Positions 46,476-57,800 of a stretch of DNA of 64,000 nt are shown in pieces. Each line of letters opens with the position of its first letter. The stretch's first letter is position 1. The notes beneath the pieces were generated by a model, which saw only the letters and a list, made by a program, of their open reading frames with translations, made no database searches and was not told the DNA's origin. The DNA comes from Hyperoodon ampullatus (lineage: Eukaryota > Chordata > Mammalia > Artiodactyla > Ziphiidae): the NCBI GenBank assembly GCA_949752795.1, contig OX457075.1, positions 7,740,001 to 7,804,000 on the forward strand. The letters run 5' to 3'. The translations under genes were made by a program, and so were the position numbers.

Positions 46476-47042
46476 GATTATGAATTAAATGTGACTACAA
46501 GAATGCGAGTAAACAGGTTGTGCATGCATTTGTGTATTTAGGTGGTTATGCTTAGCTTTACACCTTCATAAATGTGACTGTTGACACCGATGTGTACAGC
46601 GGGTTGTGTGTATGTGTATGTGTCCTTTGGTCACTGGAACAGCACCTGGACAGCGTTACCCAGCAACAGACTCCTACAGAGGCAGCCCTTTGCTGTGTGG
46701 ATCCGTGTGTTGGGCACAGTGGCTCCCATTCCCAATCTGTGGTCTCCCAGTAGCCCTGTGAGTCCACTGCCATCATAACCACTTTTTTCCTTCCAGTTTT
46801 ACTGAGATATAATTGACGTACGGCACTGTATAAGTTTAAGGCATGCCATGGTAACCGTTTAACTTTTCAATTTTAAAAGTTTTGTTTATTTTTATTGAAA
46901 TATAGTTGTTCTACATATTATATAAGTTACAAGTGTACAGTATAGTGATTCACAATTTTTAAAGGTTACACTCCATTTATAGTTATTATAAAATATTGGC
47001 TATATTCCCCATGTGGTACAATATATCCTTGTAGGTTATTTT

Positions 47043-47258
47043 TTTATTTTTTATTTTTATTTTTTTGCGGTACACGGGCCTCTCACTGTTGTGGCCTCTT
47101 CCGTTGCGGAGCACAGGCTCCGGACGCGCAGGCTCAGCGGCCATGGCTCACGGGCCCAGCCGCTCCGCGGCATGTGGGATCTTCCCAGACCGGGTCACGA
47201 ATCCATGTCCCCTGCATCGGCAGGAGGACTCTCAACCACTGCGCCACCAGGGAAGCCC
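47043..47258 (-). mobile_element. CHR-type SINE (first of a stacked pair)
   Basis: Preceded by 'tccttgtaggttatt' (from 47026) and followed by another copy of that sequence at 47259. The body carries 'cccagaccgggtcacg'. Confidence 0.95.
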
Positions 47259-47274
47259 TCCTTGTAGGTTATTT

Positions 47275-47501
47275 TATTTTTTTTATTTTTTTTTTTTTTT
47301 TTTTTTTTTTGTGGTATGTGGGCCTCTCACTGTTGTGGCCTTTCCCGTTGCGGAGCACAGGCTCCGGACGCGCAGGCTCAGCGGCCATAGCTCACGGGCC
47401 CAGCCGCTCCGCGGCACGTGGGATCCTCCCAGACCGGGGCACGAACCCGCGTCCCCTGCATCGGCAGGCGGACTCTCAACCTCTGCGCCACCAGGGAAGC
47501 C
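47275..47501 (-). mobile_element. CHR-type SINE (second of a stacked pair)
   Basis: It lies between the second (47259) and third (about 47502) copies of the same 'ccttgtaggttatt' target sequence. It differs from its neighbour at many positions, so it is not a fresh duplicate. Confidence 0.95.
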
Positions 47502-48529
47502 CCTTGTAGGTTATTTTATAGGTAATAGTTTGTACCTCTTAATCCCCTACCCCTATGTTGCCCCTCCACCTTCTCTCTCCCCACTGGTAACCACTAGTTT
47601 GTTCTCTATATCTGTGAGTCTATTCATTCTTTGTTATATTCACTAGTTTGTTGTACTTTTTAGATTCCACATATAAGTGATAGCATACAGTATTTGTCTT
47701 TCTACCCTACAAGTCCATCCATGTTGCTGCAAATGGCAAAATTTCATTCTTTTTTATGGCTGAGTAGTATTCCATTGTATATATGTACCACATCTTTATC
47801 CATTCATCTGTTGATGGACACATAGTTTGCTTCCATGTCTTAGCTATTGTAAATCATGCTGCTGTGAACATTGGGGTGCTTGTATCTTTTCAAAGTAGTA
47901 CTTTTGTTTTTTTTGGCTATATACCCAAGAGTGGAATTGCTGGGTCATATGATAGTTCTAATTTTAGTTTTTTGAGGAACCTGCATACTGTCTTCCACAG
48001 TGGCTACACCAATTTACATTCCCATCAACAGTGTACGGGAGTCCCCTTTTCTCCACATCTTTGCCAACATTTGTTATTTGTGTTCTTTTTGATGATAGCC
48101 ATTCTGACATGTGTGAGGTAACATCTCATTGTGGTTTTGATTTGCATTTCCCTGATGATTAGTGATGTTAAGCATCTTCTCATGTGCCTGTTGGCCACCT
48201 GCATTTCCTATTTGGAAAAACATCTATTCAGTTCTTCTGCCCATTTTTAAATCTGGTTGTTTCTTTTTTTTGACATTGAGTTGTATGAGCTGGTTATATA
48301 TATTGGATATTAATCCCTTACGGGTCATATCATATCATTTGCAAATATTTTCTCCCATTCAGTAGGTTGACTTTTTGTTTTGTCAATGGTTTCCTTTGTT
48401 GTGCAAAAGTTTTGAAGTTTAATTAGACCTCATTTGTTTATTTTTGCTTTTGTTTCCTTTGCTTTAGGAGACGGATCCAAAAAATATTGCTGTGATTTAT
48501 GTCAAAGAGCATTCTGCCTATATGTTTTT

Positions 48530-48739
48530 TTTTTTTTTTTGGGGGGGGTGGTACACGGGCCTCTCACTGTTGTGGCCTCTGCCGTTGTGGAGCACAGGCT
48601 CCGGACGTGCAGGCTCAGCGGCCATGGCTCACGGGCCCAGCCGCTCCGCGGCATGTGGGATCTTCCCGGACCGGGCCACGAACCCATGTCCCCTGCATCG
48701 GCAGGCGGACTCTCAACCACTGCGCCACCAGGGAAGCCC
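48530..48739 (-). mobile_element. CHR-type SINE
   Basis: Unusual T-run plus eight-G junction at the tail. Short imperfect duplication 'cctatatgtttt' before and 'cctatgttttc' after, inside the L1. Confidence 0.93.
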
Positions 48740-48815
48740 CCACCTATGTTTTCCTTAGGAGTTTTATAGTATCCAGTCTTACATTTAGGTCTTTAACGTG
48801 GTAACTCTTCAAAAG

Positions 48816-49690
48816 TGGTAATAGAGCCTGGACGTGAACTGGGGTGTGCTGACTCTTGAAGCTGCTGTGGCTTTTTCCAGAAACCAGAAGTGGCCCGTCC
48901 AAATGCAGCAGAGGCAGCTGTGTCCTGGAGAAGCCTCTGCCAGGCAGATGGACACTTCTTCCTGGGGTTCCCCCCCCACCTATTTCCTTAGCACTTTCCT
49001 ACCGGCTGGTTTCAAGGGAGCTCACTTTGCTTCCTTGGGGAATAAGGAGGGTGCCTCCTGGTTGCACCCTCAGCTGAGCCCACCCAACCAAGCTGGGCTT
49101 CTCCGGGCCTTTTCGAGTCTTTATTGTAGACTCTGCCCTCTGAACCCCAATCCTGCTCTCAAGAGGACAGAGTTAGAGGAATGGCCTGCTTCTTGCTTCC
49201 CAGCCATCCTCTCCGGGACTTACCTCTGGCTACACCCAGGCGGCAGGGAAGCTGGGGTGTGGCCCCAGACCTGCAGAGGAAGCCCAGGGGTGTTGGCAGG
49301 ACACGCAGAGCCCAGTGGGAGACCCCACTGCCACCTACGGTGGGGACCACAGGAGGATCTGTTCTCTATCCCGCCACTGTGAGGTTGCTTTTACTTCCCA
49401 CTGGACTTGTGTTCTGGGCTCCTCCGCAGGAAGCCAGGACCCCTCAGCCTGGTCTGGAATTCCTGTTGAGAACTCCACCTCCAACGTCCACCCTTAGGCT
49501 GGGAGTGGAGCTGGGCCGGCCTCAGGCTGTGGGCGGCCTTGGAGGATCACAGGGGGAGCCGCAGCTGGGAGGCTTGTAGAAGGCTGATTGTCTATTCACC
49601 AAGCGCGTGCCACAGACGGTGCCTGGGGGCCTCTGCACACCCAGGTAGCGCTGCCCACAGCTCCATGCATATCTGGAGGCCTCACAAATT
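48816..49690. other. Unique GC-rich DNA
   Basis: It contains overlapping open frames (for example 48834-49382 plus). None shows a known domain, signal peptide or conserved motif. The frame at 48834 begins beside an L1 edge. I treat them as chance. Confidence 0.4.
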
Positions 49691-49915
49691 TTACTTTGAT
49701 TTTGGAAATAATGTACACCTAGTGTAAGAAGTTTACAAAATGTGCAGGTGTGTAAGAAAGAAATACAAAAATAACTCATCAGCCTACTACTTCAAGATGG
49801 CCACTGTTACCATCCTGTTGTATTTCTTTCCACTCTCTCTCTGCCTAATAGGCCATATGGCATATATGTCTGTGTGCGTGTACATATATAATAGCTATGC
49901 TTATGCACTTAACAC
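49690..49915 (-). mobile_element. Old L1ME-like fragment (distal piece)
   Basis: 'gatggccactgttaccatcc' and 'gcttatgcacttaacactc'. Confidence 0.6.
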
Positions 49916-50391
49916 TCTCCTGGTTTCCCCCAAATCAGGGAAGTGCCAGCTAGAGGCCTGGGAGTTCCTCTTGCCCTGTCTTTCCCCACCACTGCCCACC
50001 GCACCCTCACCTCTCGCCAGGTCCTGCTAATCATGGCTCCTAACAGTGGCTCTGAACTGGTCTGCCCGCATCACACCGTCCCCTCCCTCCCCTCTTAGCC
50101 CAGCAACTAACTTCTTTGGCCCAGACTGTCTGGCTCCACCTCTTACTGCTGTGCAACCTTAGGCAAGTTACTTCACGTCGCTGAGTCTCACTTCCCTGTC
50201 TCACAAAGCGGTACGGATTAAATAAGTGAATCCATGCAGCGCTTAGACGGGCGCCTGCACACGGCAGGAAGTTGCCACGGTGCCACCAGAGGCTACCCTC
50301 CTTGTAAAATACGGCCGGCCCCCTGCCCTTAGGGTGAGTGAGTGAGAGCAGTCTGAGATCCACAAGGTTTGGCCTCCACCCTCCTCTCTGG
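49916..50391. other. Non-L1 segment containing a MIR
   Basis: MIR (plus) at about 50115-50265 ('gcaaccttaggcaagttact'). The rest is unique. Confidence 0.45.
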
Positions 50392-50797
50392 TCCTCCTCC
50401 CCCTCCCTCCCCCTCCCTCCTCTCCCCCTTCCCCTCCCCCTCCCCCTCCCCCTCCCCCTCCCCTCCCCTCCCCCTCCCCTCCCCCTCCCCTCCCCCTCCC
50501 CTCCCCCTCCCCTCCCCTCCCCTCCCCTCCCCTCCCCCCTCTCCCCCTCCCCCTCCCCCTCCCCTCCCCTCCCCCTCCCCTCCCCCTCCCCCTCCCTCCT
50601 CTCCCCCTTCCCCTCCCCCTCCCCCCTCCCCTCCCCTCCCCTCCCCTCCCCTCCCCCTCCCCTCCCCTCCCCTCCTCTCCCCTCCCCCTCCCCTCCCCTC
50701 CCCCTCCCCTCCCCCTCCCCCTCCCCTCCCCCCTTCCCTCCCCTCCCCCCTCCTCCCCCCCCCCCTCCTCCTTCTTCTCTCTCCCTCTCTCTCTCTC
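50392..50797. repeat. 406-nt pure pyrimidine (CCCCTC)n tract
   Basis: Every plus-strand base from 50392 to 50797 is C or T, mostly CCCCT and CCCCCT units ending in a CTCTCT run. The minus strand is uninterrupted G/A with hundreds of GGGG runs. This can form triplex, G-quadruplex or i-motif structures. The long frames here (PSPPLPSP or GRGEGR repeats) are artefacts of the repeat. Confidence 0.98.
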
Positions 50798-50894
50798 AGT
50801 CCTTGGAGTTGCCACAATGTCTCTGCACCTCCTCTTCTCTCTGCTTGAGCACTTTCCCCTCTGCATCCTCTCACCTATAATGTGATTATTACAC

Positions 50895-51062
50895 ACTTGC
50901 TTTGTGCCCCCATTTTTCTCTCATAAGTAACATAAATATGTCTTTGCCCATAAATCTTCATGCACACCTCTGATTATGTCCTCAAAATAGATCCTTAGGA
51001 GTGGAAATTTCTGGATCAAAGATTATGAACATTTTTTTAAGGCTTTTGAGGAATGTTGCCAG
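50895..51062 (-). mobile_element. Old L1ME-like fragment (proximal piece)
   Basis: 'ttttctctcataagtaacat', 'ccttaggagtggaaatttct' and 'ttgaggaatgttgccagatc'. It continues the L1 at 49690-49915. Confidence 0.65.
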
Positions 51063-51071
51063 ATCACCTTC

Positions 51072-51425
51072 ATTTTAAAAAAATTTTGTTACTGAAGTAT
51101 AGTTGACTTACAATGTTGGATTCATTTCTGCTGAACAGCAAAGTGATTCAGTTATACATATATACGTATATTCCTTTTCATATTCTTTTCCACTATGGTT
51201 TATCACAGGATATTGAAGATAGTTCCCTGTGCTCTACAGTAGGACCTTGCTGTTTATCCATCCTGTATATAATAGTTTGCATCTGCTAACCCCAAACTCT
51301 CAAGCCATGCCCCCCTCCACCCAGGCAACCACAAGTCTGTTCTCTATGTCTGTGAGTCTGTAGATACGTTCACTTGTGTCATATTTTAGATTCCACATCT
51401 CAGTGATATCATATGACGTCATATG
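51072..51425 (-). mobile_element. Younger L1 3' end inserted in the old L1
   Basis: 'gaagtatagttgacttacaa' to 'gtgatatcatatgacgtcat'. Probable target-site duplication 'gatcaccttc' (about 51061) and 'aatcactttc' (about 51427). Confidence 0.88.
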
Positions 51426-51549
51426 AAATCACTTTCTAGAAAGCAAACACATACTACTTAGTCTTCCTGACACAGGTCCCTTTCTTGGGCTTCTGCGGCA
51501 TTTTGTTTTGGTCTTTCATCTAGCAATGATCGCATCTCCTTTGTGTTGG

Positions 51550-51690
51550 AGTCATTTGTTTACTCTGTTTCCTTAACTAGATTCTAAACTCTTCGGGGCA
51601 GGGGCTGTGTCTCGTTCATCTCTGTCTCTCCCTAGAGACCTAGTTCCTGGCATGTGCCCGAGGGGAACCTCTGCTGAGCTGCACCGAGTT
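51550..51690 (+). mobile_element. L2 LINE 3' end
   Basis: 'gattctaaactcttcggggc', 'aggggctgtgtctcgttcat' and 'gacctagttcctggcatgtg'. Confidence 0.75.
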
Positions 51691-52525
51691 GGACATATGA
51701 GTTGTCAGTCCCTTTCCACAGTGGGATGGAAATCAGGAATCAGTGGGTCCCAAAATGTCTACAAAGAGGGAAAATCCAACACTTGCTGCACCCTGCAGCT
51801 AGAGGCAGGGCCTCCTTGCCTCTTCCCAGCCTAATGGTAGAGGGAGAGAAGACCCCAGTATGAATGTGGTTTCCTGGTTCTGAGCGGGGGAGCGGTCACG
51901 TGTGAAGGAGCAGCGGCTCAGGCGGCCCTGGGCGTGGGGTGCCCGGGAGGGCCGTGTCCTTTGCGGGGGAGGAGTTCCCAGGACCTTGCTTACTTCCCCG
52001 CAGGGCAGATGTCTTCGCTTGGCCCCCCGGGTCCTGTCTCTGGGTGAGAAGACAGAGCAGATGGCCCCCTGACCAGTTTCACTGGGGGTGTCCTGTCCTC
52101 ACGCCCACCCCCAGGGCCATCAGCACATGGGCTTCCAGGGCCCTTCAGGCATGTGGAGGCTAGGCCCTCCCGGTTCCTGCGCCTCTGCGGCCGCTTCCCG
52201 GATGTCACCTCGTTCTAGGCTGGACACTGGGCACTCAGAACCTTTAACTCAACCTTTCTTTCTAAAAGAGTTGGGAAGAAGTCCCTATGTCCCCCAATGA
52301 CACCTGGAGCCAGTTGGCCTCTGGGGCTCCTGCTAGGAGGCGTTTCTGCCCCAGAGAGAAGCACTTAAGGCTTCATCCCGGAATGCTTGGTTTGGAAAAG
52401 CTGTGAGGCTTCATCTGGAACCAGCCCTCCTGTTTTGAGATGGGGACTCAGAGCTGTGGATTGTCCCCAGCCTGGCCCGTCCTGTACTATCAGGGCTCAA
52501 TGCTGCACCCATATGTGTGTGACAC
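51691..52525. other. Unique GC-rich DNA, weak CpG enrichment
   Basis: 51880-52220 has more CpG than its surroundings ('ctcaggcggccctgggcgtg', 'cctctgcggccgcttcccgg'), but I see no exon or transcription start feature. Confidence 0.35.
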
Positions 52526-52529
52526 TCAC

Positions 52530-52690
52530 TCACTCACTGTTCACAAAGTGACTCGTTTCATCATCCCCCAAACCCAGAGAGGTAGCTGCTGTCGTGCTCA
52601 TTTTACAGATGGGGAAGCTGCAGCTCAAAGAGGTCACAAACCCCAGGGAGGCTGAGCCGGGAACGGAACCAGGGGGTCTGGTTCCAGCGT
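52530..52690 (-). mobile_element. MIR SINE
   Basis: 'ctcattttacagatgggga' and 'gcagctcaaagaggtcaca'. Confidence 0.75.
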
Positions 52691-52777
52691 CCTGGCTCCA
52701 GGGCCGTGCGCTGGGCTGCTCCCTGAGAGGGGCTGAGGATGGCTCCAGGTCCCTGGGTCCTGGGCAGGCTATGTGTG

Positions 52778-52824
52778 CGGGTGTGTGTACATATGTACAT
52801 ATGTATATGAGTGTGTGTGTGTGT

Positions 52825-52858
<34 letters not shown>
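52778..52858. repeat. Mixed (TG)n and (GA)n microsatellite
   Basis: TG/TATG-rich stretch followed by about 14 GA units at 52829-52858. Confidence 0.9.
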
Positions 52859-52861
<3 letters not shown>

Positions 52862-52919
52862 CGTTCAACCTGATGTGGAAGCTCTCAGGGCTTGGGTGAC
52901 ACTGAGGGGGCCGTGGGGT

Positions 52920-53170
52920 CTGGTCACACAGTGGAAAGTGGAAAGGGCTTAGCACAGAGCCAGACCTGAGTTTGAGCTCCGACTCAGCCGCTTATTAGCT
53001 GTGTGACTTTTGGCATTCTGCTTGACTTCTCTGAACCTTGATGTCCTTATTTGTAAATGGAAGGGGTGTCTACCTCAGTGTTGTTAGAAGGATTAAATAT
53101 ATTCATTTAGGTCAATGGTGAAAGGCAATGCCTAGCACATGGTAGGCCCTAAAATAAATATTATTTATCT
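52920..53170 (+). mobile_element. MIR SINE
   Basis: A nearly complete copy: 'gctccgactcagccgctta', 'agctgtgtgacttttggcat', 'gtccttatttgtaaatgg' and 'gcctagcacatggtaggcc'. Confidence 0.85.
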
Positions 53171-53880
53171 TCACCTTTTCGATCATTCCAGGCAAGCTGA
53201 GAGGTGGAGGGGGTTTGCTCTTTCCTCCATTTTCCAGAATATTCTCTTTTCCTAGGCACTTTGTTCTGTCATTTACCCACCACAAATGTCAGTTTCATTT
53301 TCATCAAAGGATCACAGGCTTTATATAATAAATTTTTAACAATAAACATCAATTTTTACATTGAATAAAGGTTAAGAGAAAGAGGGCAAGGCTTAACCCC
53401 AAAGCACAAGACCTTAAAAAAAGCAAGAGTCTTCCTGGTGCCTCCCAGGTACCCCCACCTGTTCATTCTGCCTGTGTTAAGGCAGATTCTGGAAGATCTT
53501 CTCCCTTCCTTGTCTTTGGACCTGGGCTTGGAGGCTTTGCTCGGGGCCCACAATCTCGACTGTGTCCCTGGACACCAGCCACTGGCTCTGGACGTGCCCA
53601 GCCCAGCTGAGCTGCCCTCGGAGCTGTCAGCACCGGTGTGTGTGCTGGAATGCCAGCCTGGGGGCTTTGGGGAGGGAAGGTGCGGGAAGCAGGTGAGAAT
53701 GTGCCAGGCTGGTTTGCATTCACTGTCAGCGTGGAAACAGCCCGTAAATCACGGTGCACAGCTGAGGGTACCCAGAGCAGGGGTGAGGAGGGAACGTGGG
53801 GCTGTCATGTGGGCAGAAGCAGGCTTGGGGCTCAGGCCAGGAGGTGGAAGCTCCAGGGAGGCTGCTTTTAACTCAGGGTA
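53171..53880. other. Unique DNA
   Basis: A plus frame of 147 codons (53438-53881) is unrecognised and overlaps minus frames. No splice or promoter support was seen. Confidence 0.4.
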
Positions 53881-54020
53881 AAAACAAAACAAAACAATAC
53901 AAAATTTATAGATACACAATACTGTATATAAAGTAGGTTAACAACAAGGACCTACTGTGTAGCACAGGGAACTACATTCAGCAACTTGTAATAATCTATA
54001 ATGGGAAAGAATCTGAAAAA

Positions 54021-54074
<54 letters not shown>

Positions 54075-54138
54075 CTGAATCACTTTGCTGTATACCTGAA
54101 ACATTGTAAACCAACTATACTTCAATTAAAAAAAAAAA
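53881..54138 (+). mobile_element. Sense-strand L1 3' UTR with (AT)n expansion
   Basis: 'aacaacaaggacctactgtg', 'ctgaatcactttgctgtata' and a poly-A end. An (AT)n run at about 54023-54073 replaces the short 'atatatatg' of sister copies. Confidence 0.93.
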
Positions 54139-54319
54139 GGTCTAACACTGGGATAGGCTGCTGTAAGGTGGTGAGCTCCCCATCCTTAGAGGTATTCCAG
54201 AGCCTGATGCTCACCCTTGGGTGCTGTGGTTGTAAGCACTCTTGTGCTGGGCAGGAGATGCATCCTTCCAACCCTGAGATTCCCCACGCCTGGGAATGTG
54301 ATTTTCAAACTGAAGGGGA

Positions 54320-54560
54320 TAGGCATTTACTTTCACTTAATTACATGTACGTTGTACTAACCACGTGCCAGGCTCTGTTCTAATTGCTTACGCATATTAA
54401 CTCATTGAATTAATGAGTACCATGAGGTAGGTCCTCATATTTCCATTTTATAGCTGGGGAAACTGAGGCATAGATAAGAAGCTTGCCCAAGAGTTCCCAG
54501 CTAGTCAGTCTGACTCCAGGGTCTGTTCTCCTGCCCACTCTGCTGCTGTGGTCCTGTCTC
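54320..54560 (-). mobile_element. MIR SINE
   Basis: 'cacgtgccaggctctgttct', 'ggggaaactgaggcatagat' and 'gcttgcccaagagttccc'. Confidence 0.85.
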
Positions 54561-55005
54561 CTGGGGCGTTTCCAGGAGGCTTGGTTGCAGCATCTTAGTC
54601 CAGGCACGGCTGAGGGGCATCTGGGGCAAAGTCCGACAGCAGGTCCTGGAAGGAGTCCCTTTCTGCAGGCACATCTTATAACCCGAAGGATGTGGTGACA
54701 GACAGGGTAGTCCCCCGTGTAACAGAGAGAGGGGCAGACCCTCTCCCAAAGCAGGAAGCTCATAGTGACAGAGAATCTGGATGCTTGGAAGCCCAGGTAG
54801 GAAAGGGACAGAAAGATGTCTGTTCCAGGGCCTGAGGAACAGGGAGGGGGCTCTGCCAGTCCCAGGGGACTTCACCAAGACGGGGACTCAGGCCCGGGGA
54901 CAGGGTGAAGACTAGGGCATCAGAACTGCCAAGTGATGTCGGAAGCATTCAGAAAGAGGACTCGGAGTGGAGCCCCCGGGCTGGGCTGGGTCGGCTGCCC
55001 CAGGA
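54561..55005. other. Unique GC-rich DNA
   Basis: No feature recognised. Confidence 0.4.
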
Positions 55006-55009
55006 GAGG

Positions 55010-55250
55010 AGGGCCGGCTTCAGAATGCAGAGACCGCGGTTTAATCCCCTGACCTGCCACTTTCACTCCTTGTGTGACGAGGTCAGCATGGCCAACCACT
55101 CTGACCCTCGGTTTCCTTATCTTCAAAGGTGGGTAATGATAACTACCTTGCATGATGGTGGGACGGGGCGGGGTGGGGTGGAGTCAAATCAGGTAGTATT
55201 TACTCACATAGAGGCTTGCGAACAAGAGGTGCTCACCACGTGCCTGTGTG
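55010..55250 (+). mobile_element. MIR SINE
   Basis: 'cctgacctgccactttcact', 'ctcggtttccttatcttcaa' and 'gggtaatgataactaccttg'. Confidence 0.75.
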
Positions 55251-55840
55251 CCTTCGTTGCTCTTTTCTCGGGTGGGGATTGATTTTAGAGATGGAGGGAG
55301 AGTGTGTTGGGGAGCGGGCTGGAGACGGGACGAGGCAGGAGGCTACGGAGGGCAGGGCTGGGAAAGCCAAGCCATTGGACAAACCCCGCCTACTCTGGTG
55401 CCAGCGACCACGTCGGGTTCATCAGGTTAGTCAAGGCTTTCCGGGACCCTCTGGGTACCAACCTCAGGATCCGGTAACTGGGGGCTATGGAAGGGGCGAC
55501 TTCTAAAGAACAACTGGGATTTCAAGTTCATGTGTTGGAAAACCATCCCCAGGGCCAGGGAGTGGACTGGCTCCCCCCTGCACTGAAGGAGCAGAAAGCT
55601 TCCCCTCAGCAACCCCTCTCCCACGTTCCCTCCTGTCATTCTCTGAGCGCCCTTGGACGCCCCTCCATCTTCTCGCCTGGAAAATGAATGGACTGGGATG
55701 GGAAGATGTCTAAGGCTAATTACATATCTTCCCTGGTCTTAGAGACCAAACATTTTATTTTTCTGCTCATCTGAAAATTTAGAAGAATCACTTCCAATCA
55801 AGGCAGCCAGACTTAACAGAAAGGTTCACAAATTGAGAAT
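55251..55840. other. Unique DNA
   Basis: No feature recognised. Confidence 0.4.
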
Positions 55841-55844
55841 AACA

Positions 55845-56045
55845 ATAGTAAGTTCTAATGTTTAGATCTATTGAGTTCTAGAATTGGTGACGATGTCCTA
55901 TGTATTAGGTTTAACATTTATAATATTCCTATGTTGGAGATGAGGCTGCCAAGGACCAGAGGAGTTAAGTGATTTGCTGGAGGTCACACAGCTGGTTAGT
56001 GGTAAAGCCAGGCTCCTCACCAGGGTCTTCCAGTCCCAGCTCTGA
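55845..56045 (-). mobile_element. MIR SINE
   Basis: 'gctgccaaggaccagagga' and 'ggaggtcacacagctggtta'. A second MIR trace ('ttccccatctgtaaaatgg') lies at about 56070-56105. Confidence 0.75.
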
Positions 56046-56105
56046 TTCAAAGTAACTGCCCATGTCTAGGTGGGCCTTAGTTTCCCCATCTGTAAAATGG
56101 GTGGA

Positions 56106-57625
56106 TGCTTCCCTCTGGCAATCAAAGGTTATGATCTTATGATTTCTCTGTCCCTGGGAGTGCGGGGCTTTCTCTCGGTGCTGGTTGATACATTTCTGTC
56201 TCGGTCTCCACAGCATTTGGAAATCACTCTGTTTCCTACTCTGTTGTTAATGCTGACTACTGCTAAACGAAGGCTTGAAAGTAGGCCCCGAAGGGTAGTC
56301 TCAAGATGGCTCTGGATTCTCTTCTCAATTTGTAGGGTGTGGGGAGATTTTCAAAATCACATTTCTGATTGAAAGGAGCCATCAAGGCCATCCTGTGTCC
56401 GAGGGGCTCTGCCTGGTGGGTTTGGAGTCCAAGTCCTTGCCTTCAGCAGGATGCACGAGATGACCTGGCGAGGTTCCCAACCTCCTGCTTCTTTCAAGCC
56501 TCCTTGAGGAAGGCATGTCTATGGCAGGCCCTGGGTAACACATTACAGTGTTTCACAACCCTCCTCTCCAGGAAGCTGTTCTTAATGTTTAACCTTAATC
56601 CCTCCCGCTGTAACTCAAGGTCCCTTCCTCTTGTTGAGTGCAAATGCAGGACAACTGCTCTGGCTCATGGTCTGACATCAGCTATTATTTCTCAAGACGA
56701 CCCTGCGAGACAGGCCAGGGTCATTAGACCCAGTGTGGTGCTCAGCGCACACGTGTCTATTCCTGCCCGCGTGACCACAGACAGGCTCGCTGGGCCCGCG
56801 AATAGCTGCCTGTTTCTGGGGGTGTCTCTTAAGACACTTGTCTCCTGACGTCTGTATCACACTGTGGACCCCAGAGGGCAGAGACCACACCTGTTTGGCT
56901 GGCTTCCTAACGACCCTTCTGTGGCTCTCCACGGCTGAGCCCGCTTTCCCAAAGGGAGCTGTTTTAGGGAAGTGGCTGAGAATGGAAATCTGAGGCAACC
57001 AATCGGAGGCAGTATCCGGATGACACTCCTGGGCTCCTCCTTCATCTTGGATGTGGCTCTATTTCGGGGCTATCTTCGCCAATGGGCAAAGCTGAGGATG
57101 TTCCCCTGGGGTGCACGATTCCCTGCCCTCCCGAAGGGCCACGTTGAGGGCGAGAGAAAGGGCCATGGGGGTTCTGTGGCTGCTTGGACGTTGTCCTGCC
57201 TGCTGTCCTTTCTGCAAGGAGGCAGGGATGAAATCTAACCCAGCGATTTGCCGCACCCATCATCGCTAAGAACACAGTATCATCAACAAGAGCAGAACCC
57301 AGGGGCCTGCTGGGTGAACGTGCCCTTCTCAGCTCCTGTCTTATCTGGCGCTGTCTCTGGTCTCTGTTTAGAGTAACATGGCAACGTGTTTGGAAGAACA
57401 GGTGAGCAAGTGTGAGGGAATTTCAGGGGCCTGGGCCAGAGTGTCGCCTCTTCCCGGTTTCGTTTTGATGGCAACTTCCCAACCCTCTGAAAAGTGTCCC
57501 TGGTGGTTTGAGGCCCAGGCCCCTGTGCCCTCTCCCCAGATGGCAAGGAGGGACTTCAAGGCTCCACCTGCCCCAGGCACTGCCTCCCAGGGGCTCTCTT
57601 TCTCTAGGAGGCTGCATTCCTGTCC
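56106..57625. other. Unique DNA with a probable ancient LINE piece
   Basis: 56480-56670 ('ctccaggaagctgttcttaa', 'tccctcccgctgtaactcaa') resembles an old CR1/L3-type repeat. A 159-codon frame (56369-56848) runs through it and is not credible as a gene. The rest is unique and GC-rich. Confidence 0.35.
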
Positions 57626-57800
57626 ATAAACCTCCTTCTCCGGGGCTTAGAGCCGGAGCTGTTCCTGATGTTTATCAGACGCCTGGATCAAAGCTGTCCA
57701 GGTCATAAATTTTGGTGGCTGTCGGGCCCCCGGGGCAGCTGAAGAGGGTTGACAGCCCTTTGGGCCTCAAAGGAAAAAATTCCATCCACTCCACCCACTT
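57626..57800. other. Candidate conserved non-coding block
   Basis: Repeat-free, with TCF/LEF-like 'ggatcaaag' and HOX/CDX-like 'gtcataaattt' words within 30 bp of each other. This is judged from texture only. Confidence 0.3.

Larger units (their letters stand above)
46790..48815 (-). mobile_element. L1 carrying three CHR SINEs
   Basis: A short older L1 tail (46790-46862, 'ttactgagatataattgacg') is followed by a minus-strand L1 from about 46870 ('ttattgaaatatagttgttc') through ORF2 text 'ttgatgatagccattctgac' and 'gagttgtatgagctggttat' to 'aggagttttatagtatccag'. CHR copies are at 47043-47258, 47275-47501 and 48530-48739. Confidence 0.9.

Noticed and set aside
48834..49382. 182-codon frame in GC-rich unique DNA
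   Set aside because: No recognised domain, motif, signal sequence or splice context. Other open frames overlap it in different registers.
50243..50896. Frames of 159-217 codons in both strands
   Set aside because: Low-complexity Pro/Ser/Leu or Gly/Arg/Glu products of the pyrimidine tract, open in several frames at once because the repeat has no stop codons.
53438..53881. 147-codon frame beginning MPPRYPHL
   Set aside because: Its composition looks like translated non-coding GC-rich DNA, and it ends at the edge of an L1. No homology is recognised.
56369..56848. 159-codon frame
   Set aside because: It overlaps what looks like an ancient CR1/L3-type repeat and has no recognisable domain.
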